Source of the DNA: Brotonthovivens ammoniilytica | GTDB lineage: Bacteria > Bacillota > Clostridia > Lachnospirales > Lachnospiraceae | Direction: 5' to 3' | Length of the DNA: 64,000 bases | Assembly (NCBI RefSeq): GCF_025566885.1 | Contig: NZ_JAOQJQ010000008.1 | Span: 61,466 to 125,465 of the forward strand | In this document: in pieces, positions 7,495 through 15,843 of the stretch | Layout: every line of letters starts with the position of its first letter | How positions within the stretch are numbered: position 1 is the stretch's first letter | Program-made: the position numbers and the translations under genes | Notes under the pieces: generated by a model | Told to the model about the DNA's origin: nothing | The model's database searches: none | The model's input: only the letters and a program-made list of their open reading frames with translations

Positions 7495-8529
7495 ATGAAA
7501 AGATTTTTACGTAAATTCTGTGTACTGCCGCTGTGTGCCGCTCTTGTATTTTGTATGGTACTGACTGGCTGCCAGCAAAAAGGGAAGGATGCTTCTGCAT
7601 CTAATAAAAAAGAAAAAACTGTTGAAGTTACCTTAAATGAAGTTGCCCATTCCATTTTTTATGCTCCAATGTATGTAGCCATTGAAAATGGCTATTTTGA
7701 AGAGGAAGGCATTCAGCTGGATCTTGTAACGGGCTTTGGCGCTGATAAAACAATGACTGCACTTCTCTCCGGAGAAGCTGACATTGGTTTTATGGGACCT
7801 GAAACCACTGTTTATACTTACAACCAGGGGGCTTCCGATGTAGTTGTAAACTTTGCACAGCTGACCCAGCGCGCCGGCAATTTCCTAGTTGCCAGAGAGG
7901 AAATCAAAGACTTTAAATGGGAAGATTTAAAAGGTAAAGATGTGCTGGGCGGCCGTGCCGGCGGCATGCCGGAAATGGTATTTGAGTACATTTTAAAACA
8001 GAACAACATTGATCCGGCTAAGGATTTAAAAATTGATCAAAGCATTGACTTTGGTTCTACAGCTGCGGCTTTTTCCGGCGGACAGGGAGACTTTAGCGTT
8101 GAATTTGAACCAGGTGCTACAGCTCTGGAAACAGAAGGCGCAGGATATGTAGTGGCCTCGTTGGGTGTAGATTCCGGCTATGTACCATATACTGCCTTCA
8201 GTGCAAAACAGAGTTTTATTAATGAAAATCCTGAGGTGATTCAGCAGTTTACCAATGCACTGCAAAAGGGTATGGATTATGTTAACTCTCATTCAGCTGA
8301 GGAAATTGCAAAAGTTATCGAACCTCAGTTTAAAGATACGGATCTTAAAACGATCACTACGATTGTAGACCGTTATGCACAGCAGGATACCTGGAAAACA
8401 GATCTGATTTTTGAGGAATCCAGCTACAAACTCCTTCTGGATATTCTGGATGAAGCAGGAGAACTTAGCGGATCACCTGCCTATAAAGATCTGGTAACGA
8501 CAGAATTTGCAGAAAAAGCTGCAAAATAA
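7495..8529 (+). CDS. SsuA/THI5-like ABC substrate-binding lipoprotein
   Basis: Protein of 344 residues with a lipoprotein signal peptide (charged start, hydrophobic core, lipobox LTGC with Cys26). The mature part begins VEVTLNEVAHSIFYAPMYVAIENGYFEEEGI and continues with LLSGEADIGFMGPE and DLKGKDVLGGRAGGMPE, the pattern of the NMT1/THI5/SsuA group, which bind aliphatic sulfonates, nitrate, taurine or thiamin pyrimidines. No permease or ATPase gene is next to it, so it is an orphan binding protein and must use a transporter encoded elsewhere. AGGAGG just upstream supports the start. The ligand is unknown; proximity to the thiazole operon hints at a pyrimidine but does not show it. Confidence 0.85.
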   Translation: MKRFLRKFCVLPLCAALVFCMVLTGCQQKGKDASASNKKEKTVEVTLNEVAHSIFYAPMYVAIENGYFEEEGIQLDLVTGFGADKTMTALLSGEADIGFMGPETTVYTYNQGASDVVVNFAQLTQRAGNFLVAREEIKDFKWEDLKGKDVLGGRAGGMPEMVFEYILKQNNIDPAKDLKIDQSIDFGSTAAAFSGGQGDFSVEFEPGATALETEGAGYVVASLGVDSGYVPYTAFSAKQSFINENPEVIQQFTNALQKGMDYVNSHSAEEIAKVIEPQFKDTDLKTITTIVDRYAQQDTWKTDLIFEESSYKLLLDILDEAGELSGSPAYKDLVTTEFAEKAAK

Positions 8530-8552
8530 TTTTATACGGCCAATGAATTTAA

Positions 8553-8589
8553 TATCCCCATAGAATGCTAAACGGATTCTATGGGGATA
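8553..8589. terminator. 14-bp hairpin after the SsuA-like gene
   Basis: TATCCCCATAGAAT and ATTCTATGGGGATA form a perfect 14-bp stem with a 9-base loop, 23 bases after the stop codon. The tract after it is A/T-rich (TAATAAAAA) rather than T only, so it is a weak intrinsic terminator on the plus strand; it also ends the region downstream of the minus-strand tRNA gene and may serve both directions. Confidence 0.55.
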
Positions 8590-8644
8590 TAATAAAAACA
8601 GCCAAAACTGCTGATTTCTCAACACTTTTGACTGTTAGGTTTAG

Positions 8645-8717
8645 AGCTGCCTAGGGGACTTGAACCCCCGACCTCCGCCTTACCAAGGCGACGCGCTACC
8701 GACTGCGCCAAGGCAGC
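8645..8717 (-). tRNA. tRNA-Thr (anticodon GGT)
   Basis: On the minus strand a 73-base cloverleaf is seen: acceptor GCTGCCT/AGGCAGC, D-arm GGCGCAGTCGGTAGCGC, anticodon arm CGCCT-TGGTA-AGGCG with anticodon GGT (reads ACC/ACU threonine codons), and T-arm GGGGG-TTCAAGT-CCCC. The 3' CCA is not encoded. It lies between the SsuA-like gene and the IS30 remnant and is transcribed against both; such sites beside tRNA genes commonly collect mobile elements. Confidence 0.95.
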
Positions 8718-8775
8718 AGATTTTTAAATTACTGACCTGTAATAATATACTACACAGGCCAGCAATTGTCAATCA

Positions 8776-8798
8776 AAAAAATCAATTCCACACCTTTT
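8776..8798 (-). repeat. 23-bp repeat, right copy
   Basis: Exact reverse complement of 5838-5860. It lies at the outer left edge of the IS30-family remnant and is followed inward by further AATTCCAC/TGGAATT motifs, which suggests that it is, or resembles, the terminal repeat of this IS family. Confidence 0.65.
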
Positions 8799-8957
8799 AG
8801 TTAATTGCAGTTAATTGCAAATTTAAATTCCACCCCCATATGGAATTTAAACCTGCAAATCCTCTTCCCCACAATAGTGGAATTTAATCTTTCCAAATGA
8901 TCTGTTAAAATACTTTGTAAAATATGGCTGTTTCTTCCCAGCAGGAAGGACGTACTT

Positions 8958-9555
8958 ATGCATAATCAAAAACATTTAACCCTTGATTCCCGGATTATGA
9001 TTGAAACAAAACTGAACGAAGGGGAAAATTTTAAAGCCATCGGCAGATTCTTAAATAAGGATTGTACAACCATCTCCAAAGAAATCAAAAATCACATTTC
9101 TTTCGTAAAAAGTGGCACCTACGGCAAATCTTTCAATGATTGCCGCTTCGCTTTTCAGCGTAAATGCTCTGCACAGATGGTCTGTCAAAAATGTACCTCT
9201 CACAAAAATCGCTTTTGCTGGTCTTGTGGCAAATGTTGAATTCGATGCCCAGGGAAAACCTCGTACAAAAATATTTTACTGTAATGCCAGTGCCCCATAC
9301 CAGAAAGGCAGCTGTGAAAACAACCATGAAATGATTCGACGAGTCATTCCAAAAGGCGTAGACATCGGTCAATATACACAAGAACAGATTGATCTTATGA
9401 TGAGCCATATCAATTCCTATACACGGAAGAAGCTTGGAAATAAAAGTCCATATGAGATGTTTGAATTTCAATACGGAAAAACTTTATTGGATGTGTTCCA
9501 TTTGAAAAAAATTCCTGCTGATAAAATCATCTTGAGTCCGGAATTATTAAAATAA
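8958..9555 (+). pseudogene. IS30-family transposase, internally deleted and frameshifted
   Basis: The first piece (8958-9239) encodes the N-terminal helix-turn-helix part, MHNQKHLTLDSRIMIETKLNE and FLNKDCTTISKEI. The second piece, in another frame up to 9555, encodes the C-terminal end of the rve catalytic domain, RTKIFYCNASAPYQKGSCENNHEMIRR, with the catalytic Glu and the closing region NKSPYEMFEFQYG. Intact IS30 transposases have about 320-350 residues; the middle stretch with the two catalytic aspartates is missing, the junction being near 9238. A dead gene, recently enough inactivated that both ends are still clear. Confidence 0.88.
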
Positions 9556-9909
9556 CCTTAAAAATATAATTAAAAAGCTGGGCAGGAATCTATTGCAAGC
9601 CATCATCGCAGAATCTCCCGGGGTGGAATTTACTCTATCCTAAAAACCAACTGTAAATTCGACTTCCGCTCAGTATGCAATAAAATACCCTAAACCACAG
9701 CTTTTACTTGTATTTTAACTCTGATCTTGGGTATTTCATATATGAAATCTTTATTTTTTTGTATTTATTTTTTTTAAGTGGAATTTAATCTTGCAAAGTG
9801 GAATTCACTTTTTCAACTCACCTACAAAAAATCCAATCTGTGGTCTGGAATTTTAACTGTGTTCCGGGATATACTTAAAAGAAAATAAATGAAGGACAAA
9901 AGGAGAGAA

Positions 9910-11598
9910 ATGGTGAAATTCTGTGATTTAAAATATCAAAGACCGGACTTTAAAAAAGAAGAGCAGGAAATCAGAGATTATATTGAGACGTTAAAGCATG
10001 TTTCATCTGGTAAGGAATTAAAAGAGGTATATCAAAAGGAACAGAAAAGAAGTGAATATCTTCAAACGATGCAGGTGCTTGCAAGTATCAGAAATTCCAT
10101 TGATACCAGAGATGAGTTTTATGAAAATGAGATGAAGATTTTTCATGGAGAAATTCCTAAAATAGTTCTGCTGTATCAGGAAGCAAATAAAGTGATTCTG
10201 GATTCACCATACAGAGAGGCCCTTCAGGAAGGAATGCCGGCGACTCTGCTGACAGATATGGAAATAGAACAGACACTGGCGTCAGAGGAAGTAGTGAAAG
10301 ATATGGAACAGGAAGCTTTGCTGTGTCAGCAGTATTCTGAATTGACTGCTGTCAGTCAGATCCAGTTTCAAGGTGAATCCTGTAATTTTTACCAGCTGCT
10401 AAAATATATGCAGAGTTCCCGCCGGGAAGTGCGGAAGGGGGCATTTGAGGCCTGGGCGGCTCTTTATGAGCAGATTGCTCCAGAATTGGATAAGATTTAT
10501 GATGATTTGATTCGCATCCGGGTGGGCATGGCTGAAAAGCTTGGGTATGAATCCTATACAAAGTTTCGTTTTGCGGCTTTGCGCCGGTATGATTATAAAG
10601 AAGGGGATGCCCGGCAGTTTCGCAGTCAGATTAGAGAAGTAGTAGTGCCATTTTGTCAGAAGCTTTATAAGGAGCAGCAGGCACAGCTGGGAATTGAGAC
10701 ACTTTATTACTATGATGAATCCATTTCAAATCCTAATGGGAATGCAGTTCCAAAAGGAACACCGCAAGAACTGGTGGAGAAGGCACAGCAGATGTATCAC
10801 CAGCTGTCTCCGGAAACAGGAGAATTTTTTGATGTTATGAAGGAATCAGAACTGTTTGATTTGGAGACAAGGCCGGGAAAAAGACCGGGGGGTTACTGCA
10901 CGTTTCTTGCCAGGGACCGGGTACCGTTTATATTTTCCAACTTTAACGGAACCAGTGCAGATGTAGATGTGCTGACCCATGAGGCCGGTCATTCTTTTGC
11001 AGCTTATGAAACAGGAAAAACAGAGATTCCTGGAGATTATGTATTTCCTGTTAATGAGATTGCTGAGATCCATTCTATGACCATGGAGTTGTTTACCTAT
11101 CTCTGGATGGAACTATTTTTCGGGGAGCAGGCGGAACAGTATCGGTATACACATTTGGCAGATGCCGTAAAAGTAATTCCCTATCTTGTGTGTGTGGATG
11201 AGTTTCAGCATCGGGTATATGCAAATCCGGATATGACTGCTAAAGAAAGAAGAGCCGTATGGCATGAGCTGGAAAAGGTATATCTTCCCTGGAGGAATTA
11301 TGCTGGCAATCAGTTTCTGGAAGAAGGGGGATTTTGGATGCAGAAGCAGCATATCTTTTTATTCCCGTTTTATTATCTTGAATATGCCCTTGCTCAGATG
11401 GGGGCCTTTGAATTTTTTGTGAAGTCAAAGCAGGATTTCCAAAATGTCTGGGAAGACTATTACAGGCTGTGCCGTGTGGGGGGAAGTATGGGGTATTTTG
11501 ATACACTGAAGTTTGCAGGCCTCAGCAATCCTTTTGAGAAAGGGACTGTGAGAAGCATTATGGAAGGGGTTGCCCGAGAACTAAATCTGAGTTTGTAG
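9910..11598 (+). CDS. M3 family oligoendopeptidase (PepF-like)
   Basis: Zinc metallopeptidase of ~562 residues that breaks down peptides in the cytoplasm. The active-site motif is H357-E-A-G-H361 in VLTHEAGHSFAAYE, followed by EIAEIHSMTMELFTY, where a conserved Glu gives the third zinc ligand. The start at 9910 (ATG) or 9913 (GTG) is chosen because AAAGGAG lies at 9898-9904, while the upstream in-frame ATG at 9889 has no ribosome site; MVKFCDLKYQRPD is also the usual beginning. It stands alone, right of the IS remnant. Length and motifs suit the M3B clostridial group. Confidence 0.92.
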   Translation: MVKFCDLKYQRPDFKKEEQEIRDYIETLKHVSSGKELKEVYQKEQKRSEYLQTMQVLASIRNSIDTRDEFYENEMKIFHGEIPKIVLLYQEANKVILDSPYREALQEGMPATLLTDMEIEQTLASEEVVKDMEQEALLCQQYSELTAVSQIQFQGESCNFYQLLKYMQSSRREVRKGAFEAWAALYEQIAPELDKIYDDLIRIRVGMAEKLGYESYTKFRFAALRRYDYKEGDARQFRSQIREVVVPFCQKLYKEQQAQLGIETLYYYDESISNPNGNAVPKGTPQELVEKAQQMYHQLSPETGEFFDVMKESELFDLETRPGKRPGGYCTFLARDRVPFIFSNFNGTSADVDVLTHEAGHSFAAYETGKTEIPGDYVFPVNEIAEIHSMTMELFTYLWMELFFGEQAEQYRYTHLADAVKVIPYLVCVDEFQHRVYANPDMTAKERRAVWHELEKVYLPWRNYAGNQFLEEGGFWMQKQHIFLFPFYYLEYALAQMGAFEFFVKSKQDFQNVWEDYYRLCRVGGSMGYFDTLKFAGLSNPFEKGTVRSIMEGVARELNLSL

Positions 11599-11756
11599 TG
11601 TATCTGTTTTTAGAAGAATAAAAATCTGCAGTCTGCTCATAAAAAGAAAGTCTTTACTCTAAAACTTTAATGTGATAAAATTTTTACGTAATAAATTTAT
11701 AGCACGGGAAATCCAGATTAAAAATAGTATCTGGTAAGTATATAAGGAGCAGGACA

Positions 11757-12053
11757 ATGAACAGTAAAATCAGAACAGAGGCTGTAGATCATTTATTTCA
11801 GGCAATATTAAGTTTAAAGGACAAAGAAGAATGCTATACATTTTTTGAGGATGTATGTACTATCAATGAAATTTTATCATTGTCTCAGCGTTTTGAGGTA
11901 GCACATATGCTGAGAGAGCAGAGGACCTATCTGGATATTGCTGAGAAAACAGGGGCTTCCACAGCAACCATAAGCCGTGTAAACCGTTCACTGAATTATG
12001 GAAATGACGGCTATGACATGGTCTTTGAAAGAATGAAAAAGGAAAACGAGTAG
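11757..12053 (+). CDS. YerC/YecD family TrpR-like DNA-binding protein
   Basis: Small protein of 98 residues. It contains FFEDVCTINEILSLSQRFEVAHMLREQRTYLDIAEKTGASTATISRVNRSL: a TrpR-fold helix-turn-helix (LDIAEKTGASTATISRVNR), which defines the YerC/YecD group. The domain resembles the tryptophan repressor but family members have no shown corepressor. AAGGAGC precedes the ATG. A bidirectional terminator lies 23 bases after the stop. Targets unknown. Confidence 0.88.
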   Translation: MNSKIRTEAVDHLFQAILSLKDKEECYTFFEDVCTINEILSLSQRFEVAHMLREQRTYLDIAEKTGASTATISRVNRSLNYGNDGYDMVFERMKKENE

Positions 12054-12075
12054 AGGAATAAAGCTGAACAGACAC

Positions 12076-12118
12076 AAAAAAGGTATCCGAAACAAAGTGT
12101 TTTTGGGATACCTTTTTA
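12076..12118. terminator. Bidirectional terminator
   Basis: AAAAAGGTATCC and GGATACCTTTTT form a strong stem with A-run before and T-run after, so it can stop transcripts from the yerC side and from the DUF1836 gene that runs toward it. Confidence 0.85.
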
Positions 12119-12132
12119 ATACATTTGAATAT

Positions 12133-12741
12133 TTATTTTTTGAAACTGTCGCTAACTGAATCAATCAGCTGCTCGATAATAATTTTTTTCATATAAATAT
12201 CAATGGCCAGGGTGCAGATTAGTGTAAAAGCCTGCAGAAATTCCTCATCATCAGACTGAATATGTTTCAGTTTTTTTACAGATGCCTGTGACAGCTGAAG
12301 TTTTTCTGCGATATCATGTTCTAGTGCTCTTTGCAGATCTGGTTTGATAGAGAAAACAGACTGGTAAATTTCTTCTAATTGAAGATCCTGTTTTTGACCG
12401 AAGAACTTTTTGGTTACAGGGTCTAAAATTTTACGGATTTCATTGATACTTACAATATTTTTAAAGTAGTAGATAAAAATCAGAGTCAGAATATGATCTT
12501 TCGAATATTTTTTTCGATTGGGGGATGGAAGGAGATTATTTTTGGCATAATTATTAATCATAGTTTTTGTTAGTGGTTTGTCATTTCCAAAATGACGGAA
12601 GGTTCCCAGGCGGGAATTGATCAGTGTGGTAACTTGATCCATGTACAGTTCGATATCCGGAATTTCTTTCGGTTTGATATGTTCAATGCTGCTGATGTTT
12701 TTTACGATGCTGTCCATTAAGTCCTTTGTGTTTAATTCCAT
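12133..12741 (-). CDS. DUF1836 domain protein
   Basis: Protein of 202 residues. The middle part, PLTKTMINNYAKNNLLPSPNRKKYSKDHILTLIFIYYFK, is the DUF1836 signature and looks like a MerR-type winged helix (helix-turn-helix followed by a K-K-Y wing), with mostly helical flanks. The family is common in Firmicutes and is thought to be regulatory, though no target is known. The upstream side faces the pcrA promoter, so the two genes are divergently transcribed with a ~160-base shared upstream region. Confidence 0.82.
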   Translation of the reverse strand: MELNTKDLMDSIVKNISSIEHIKPKEIPDIELYMDQVTTLINSRLGTFRHFGNDKPLTKTMINNYAKNNLLPSPNRKKYSKDHILTLIFIYYFKNIVSINEIRKILDPVTKKFFGQKQDLQLEEIYQSVFSIKPDLQRALEHDIAEKLQLSQASVKKLKHIQSDDEEFLQAFTLICTLAIDIYMKKIIIEQLIDSVSDSFKK

Positions 12742-12826
12742 TTTCTTTCACCTCATTTTCTTGATTATATAGTAAGAGAAATCAGAAAACAAGAAATAGA
12801 GATATTTCATCCGGTAATAAAAGATA

Positions 12827-12855
12827 TTGAATAGATGAAAGAGACTTGCTATAAT
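12827..12855 (+). promoter_or_regulatory. pcrA promoter
   Basis: TTGAAT at 12827-12832 and TATAAT at 12850-12855, 17-base spacer, 47 bases before the pcrA start. Confidence 0.65.
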
Positions 12856-12901
12856 AAGTTATATACAGAAAATATGTTCGATAAAAGAATTGGAGAGTTT
12901 T

Positions 12902-15172
12902 ATGAACAGATACGAGTCTTTAAATAAACAACAGCAGGATGCGGTATTTCACACGGAGGGCCCCCTGCTGATTCTGGCTGGCGCCGGTTCAGGGAAAACA
13001 CGTGTGCTGACTTACCGTACAGCATATTTAATAGAAGAAAAAGGTGTACAGCCTTTTCATATTATGGCTATCACTTTTACCAATAAAGCTGCAGGAGAAA
13101 TGAGAGAAAGAATTGATGGAATTGTGGGGCAGGGCTCTGATAGTGTCTGGGTCAGTACTTTTCATTCTACCTGTGTGAGGATCCTGCGAAGATATATTGA
13201 CCGGATCGGGTTTGACAATAATTTTACGATTTATGATGCAGATGACCAGAAAGTGGTTATGAAGGAAATCTGCAAACGCCTAGAGATTGATACAAAAAAA
13301 TACAAGGAGCGAACCTTTTTAAATGTTATTTCATCTGCCAAGGATGAACTGGTTACGCCGGAGGAGTTTACGCTGCGGGCGGCAGGAGACTATGCACTGC
13401 AAAAGCAGGCTCAGGTATACCGTGAGTACCAGCAGGTTCTGAAAAAAAATAATGCTCTGGATTTTGATGACCTGATCTGCAAATGCGTAGAGCTTTTCCA
13501 GACGGATGATCAGGTACTGGAATCTTACCAGGAGCGTTTCCGATATATAATGGTAGATGAGTATCAGGATACCAATACAGCACAGTTTCATCTGGTACAG
13601 CTGCTTGCGAAAAAGTATAAAAATCTTTGTGTGGTTGGCGATGATGATCAGTCTATTTATAAATTCCGTGGGGCCAATATACATAATATTTTAAATTTTG
13701 AAACTTATTTTCCGGATGCAAAAGTGGTGAAGCTGGAGCAGAATTACCGTTCTACCCAGAATATTTTAGATGCGGCCAATGCGGTTATACGCAATAACAC
13801 AGGCAGAAAAGAAAAGGCATTATGGACAAATCAGCATGCTGGAGATCCGCTGATTTTTCGGCAGTTTGACCAGGCATATGAGGAAGCAGAATATATTGCG
13901 GGGGATATTTCAAAACTCGTGAAAAATGGTGCATATAATTACCGGGATTGTGCCATCCTATACCGTACGAATGCACAATCCCGTATGTTTGAGGAAAAAT
14001 TTGTATCATTGAATATTCCTTATAAAATTGTTGGCGGTGTAAACTTTTATGCCAGAAAAGAAATTAAAGATCTGCTGGCATATTTAAAGACCATTGATAA
14101 CGCAAAGGATGATTTGGCCGTAAAACGGATTATCAATGTGCCAAAACGTGGAATCGGAGCCACAACCATCAATCGTGTGCAGGATTATGCAGATAATCAG
14201 GGTATCAGCTTTTTTAATGCTCTATGCCGGGCCGAAAATATTCCCTCCATTGGTAAAGCGGCAGCTAAGATCCGTCCATTTGTAGGATTTATACAGGGAC
14301 TCCGGGCGCAGACTGATTATATGTCTGTGGAGACCCTGCTGGATCAGATTATAGAGGATACCGGGTATGTTCATGATCTGGAGCTGGAAGACAGCGATGA
14401 GGCAAATGCCAGAATCGAAAATATTGATGAGTTGATCAGCAAAGCGGCAGATTTTGATAATCAGAATGAAAACGGCGGTTTAAGTGTTTTTCTGGAGGAG
14501 GTAGCATTAATAGCAGATATTGACAGCCTCAGTGAAGACAGTGATTATGTGGTGTTAATGACTCTCCACAGTGCAAAGGGATTAGAATTTCCGAATGTTT
14601 ATCTGGCAGGAATGGAAGACGGACTTTTCCCCAGCTATATGACCATTACCTCTGATGATCCAATGGAAATTGAGGAGGAACGGAGATTGTGTTACGTTGG
14701 AATTACCCGGGCAAAGGAACGCCTGACATTAACCAGTGCAAGAATGCGTATGGTTCGGGGCGAGACACAGTATAACCGGGTGTCACGGTTTTTAAAAGAG
14801 ATTCCCCAGGAGCTGATGCACGGAGAGATGCCCAAAGAAAAAATCCGGGAAATGCCCTCAGAATCAAATTATATGTCTGCTAAGAAGTCGTTTCAGGCGA
14901 AGCCGTTTTCTTCCTATGCAGGAAGCGGAAATACTGGTGCAGCGGGGTACAGCCGGTACTCGTCAAATATGGCCAAGTCGTTTGATTCCGGCGCCACAAC
15001 AGGTAAGAAACTTTCTTATGAAGTAGGGGATAAAGTCAGACATATGAAGTTCGGGGAAGGGATTGTACTGCAGATTCTGGCCGGCGGAAGAGATTTTGAA
15101 GTTACTGTAGACTTTGAAAATGTGGGTACAAAGAAAATGTTTGCATCATTTGCAAAACTGAAAAAAGTATGA
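12902..15172 (+). CDS. pcrA: PcrA, UvrD/Rep-type ATP-dependent DNA helicase
   Basis: SF1A 3'-to-5' helicase of 756 residues acting in repair and in clearing replication conflicts. Motifs in order: Q-motif LNKQQQDAV, Walker A LAGAGSGKTRVLTYR, Ia ITFTNKAAGEMRER, II IMVDEYQDTN, III VVGDDDQSIYKFRGA, IV EQNYRST, V MTLHSAKGLEFPNVYL and VI EERRLCYVGITRAKERL. The C-terminal 60 residues (SYEVGDKVRHMKFGEGIVLQI) form the Tudor-like domain that PcrA uses to bind RNA polymerase. The start at 12902 is chosen because TTGGAGAG at 12890-12897 serves as its ribosome site; the upstream in-frame TTG is that site itself. Confidence 0.96.
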   Translation: MNRYESLNKQQQDAVFHTEGPLLILAGAGSGKTRVLTYRTAYLIEEKGVQPFHIMAITFTNKAAGEMRERIDGIVGQGSDSVWVSTFHSTCVRILRRYIDRIGFDNNFTIYDADDQKVVMKEICKRLEIDTKKYKERTFLNVISSAKDELVTPEEFTLRAAGDYALQKQAQVYREYQQVLKKNNALDFDDLICKCVELFQTDDQVLESYQERFRYIMVDEYQDTNTAQFHLVQLLAKKYKNLCVVGDDDQSIYKFRGANIHNILNFETYFPDAKVVKLEQNYRSTQNILDAANAVIRNNTGRKEKALWTNQHAGDPLIFRQFDQAYEEAEYIAGDISKLVKNGAYNYRDCAILYRTNAQSRMFEEKFVSLNIPYKIVGGVNFYARKEIKDLLAYLKTIDNAKDDLAVKRIINVPKRGIGATTINRVQDYADNQGISFFNALCRAENIPSIGKAAAKIRPFVGFIQGLRAQTDYMSVETLLDQIIEDTGYVHDLELEDSDEANARIENIDELISKAADFDNQNENGGLSVFLEEVALIADIDSLSEDSDYVVLMTLHSAKGLEFPNVYLAGMEDGLFPSYMTITSDDPMEIEEERRLCYVGITRAKERLTLTSARMRMVRGETQYNRVSRFLKEIPQELMHGEMPKEKIREMPSESNYMSAKKSFQAKPFSSYAGSGNTGAAGYSRYSSNMAKSFDSGATTGKKLSYEVGDKVRHMKFGEGIVLQILAGGRDFEVTVDFENVGTKKMFASFAKLKKV

Positions 15173-15222
15173 TAGACTGAACTAAAAATAGTAGGTAATG
15201 GCAATAGAAAAGGAGCACTGTT

Positions 15223-15477
15223 ATGAATAAAATGGAAGAATTAGTAAGTGTTGCAAAATTGACAGATTTCTTAAAACGCAAAGAAGGCGAAGAGAAGAAA
15301 TCAAAAGTTTTATGGATTGTTGCAATTATCGGAGCAGTGGTTGCAATTGCAGTAGTAGCCCTTTGCATTTACAAATTTTTTGCTCCGGATTATATGGATG
15401 ATTTCGAAGACGAATTTGAGGATGAATTCGAAGATGATTTCTTTGACGATGAAGATGAAGAATACGGGGAAGAGTAA
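15223..15477 (+). CDS. Small single-span membrane protein with acidic tail
   Basis: Protein of 84 residues: a basic, helical N-terminal third (LTDFLKRKEGEEKKSK), one strong membrane segment (VLWIVAIIGAVVAIAVVALCIYKF), then a tail almost entirely Asp/Glu with Phe at intervals (DEFEDEFEDDFFDDEDEE). The charge pattern (K-rich before the span) puts the N-terminus inside and the acidic tail outside. AAAGGAG precedes the ATG. Similar small proteins are common in Lachnospiraceae but I do not know a function. It lies 50 bases after pcrA and may be co-transcribed. Confidence 0.75.
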   Translation: MNKMEELVSVAKLTDFLKRKEGEEKKSKVLWIVAIIGAVVAIAVVALCIYKFFAPDYMDDFEDEFEDEFEDDFFDDEDEEYGEE

Positions 15478-15610
15478 GCAGCAAGAGAAATATCTGCCCA
15501 TACACTTCAATATATAAGTATCCTTAAATATAGAAAGTTACTTAAAAATGCAGGTGTATAAACGCAGCATATGAATAATAAATAGAATTATTATTAACGT
15601 ATTTACCGGG

Positions 15611-15640
15611 CTGTCAGCGTTGCTGGCAGTCCTTAATTTA
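15611..15640 (+). terminator. Weak terminator-like hairpin
   Basis: CTGTCAGC-GTT-GCTGGCAG (15611-15629) followed by TCCTTAATTT. The T tract is interrupted, so it is at best a weak terminator after the small membrane protein gene; it may instead belong to the structured leader that follows. Confidence 0.4.
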
Positions 15641-15653
15641 TATTAGAATATAT

Positions 15654-15826
15654 CAGATGTGGGATGACTTCCGCCTCTGCAGGCGGTGAGTAACAAATTG
15701 GTATTAGTGGCGGGTGTCAATCCCTCATCTGAGATACGCTCCGCGAGGAGGTGCAGCGATTTGGAATAGAATGTTGTCAGCAAAGCTGACCCGAATCACA
15801 CACCAAGTCTCGCAAGAGCGAGACTT
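15654..15826 (+). ncRNA. Structured leader RNA before rlmD, with two-hairpin module copy B
   Basis: The 366-base gap before rlmD holds ordered helices: an outer helix CAGATG-T-GGGA/TCCC-T-CATCTG (15654-15664 with 15721-15731), inside it CCGCCT-CTGC-AGGCGG (15671-15686), then CTCC-GCGA-GGAG (15739-15750), then GTCAGC-AAA-GCTGAC (15776-15790) and AGTCTCGC-AAGA-GCGAGACT (15806-15825). The last two repeat, with the same 15-base spacing, in the thiS leader. The rlmD ribosome site follows 5-10 bases later. No known riboswitch family was recognised; whether it is a regulatory leader or a dispersed repeat is open. Confidence 0.5.
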
Positions 15827-15843
15827 GAACAGGAAGGTGACAT

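Larger units (their letters stand above)
8776..9850. mobile_element. IS30-family element remnant (ends approximate)
   Basis: About 1.07 kb holding the two broken pieces of one IS30-type transposase and flanks rich in a TGGAATT(T/C) motif: near 8834, 8877, 9624, 9778, 9800 and 9849. The end coordinates are estimates from where these motifs stop; no target duplication could be fixed. The piece 9556-9909 right of the transposase holds only these A/T-rich IS-end sequences and no gene. The element cannot move by itself because its transposase is internally deleted. Confidence 0.6.

Noticed and set aside
12890..12901. TTG start for PcrA
   Set aside because: The TTG is part of the TTGGAGAG ribosome site for the ATG at 12902, which gives the usual PcrA N-terminus.
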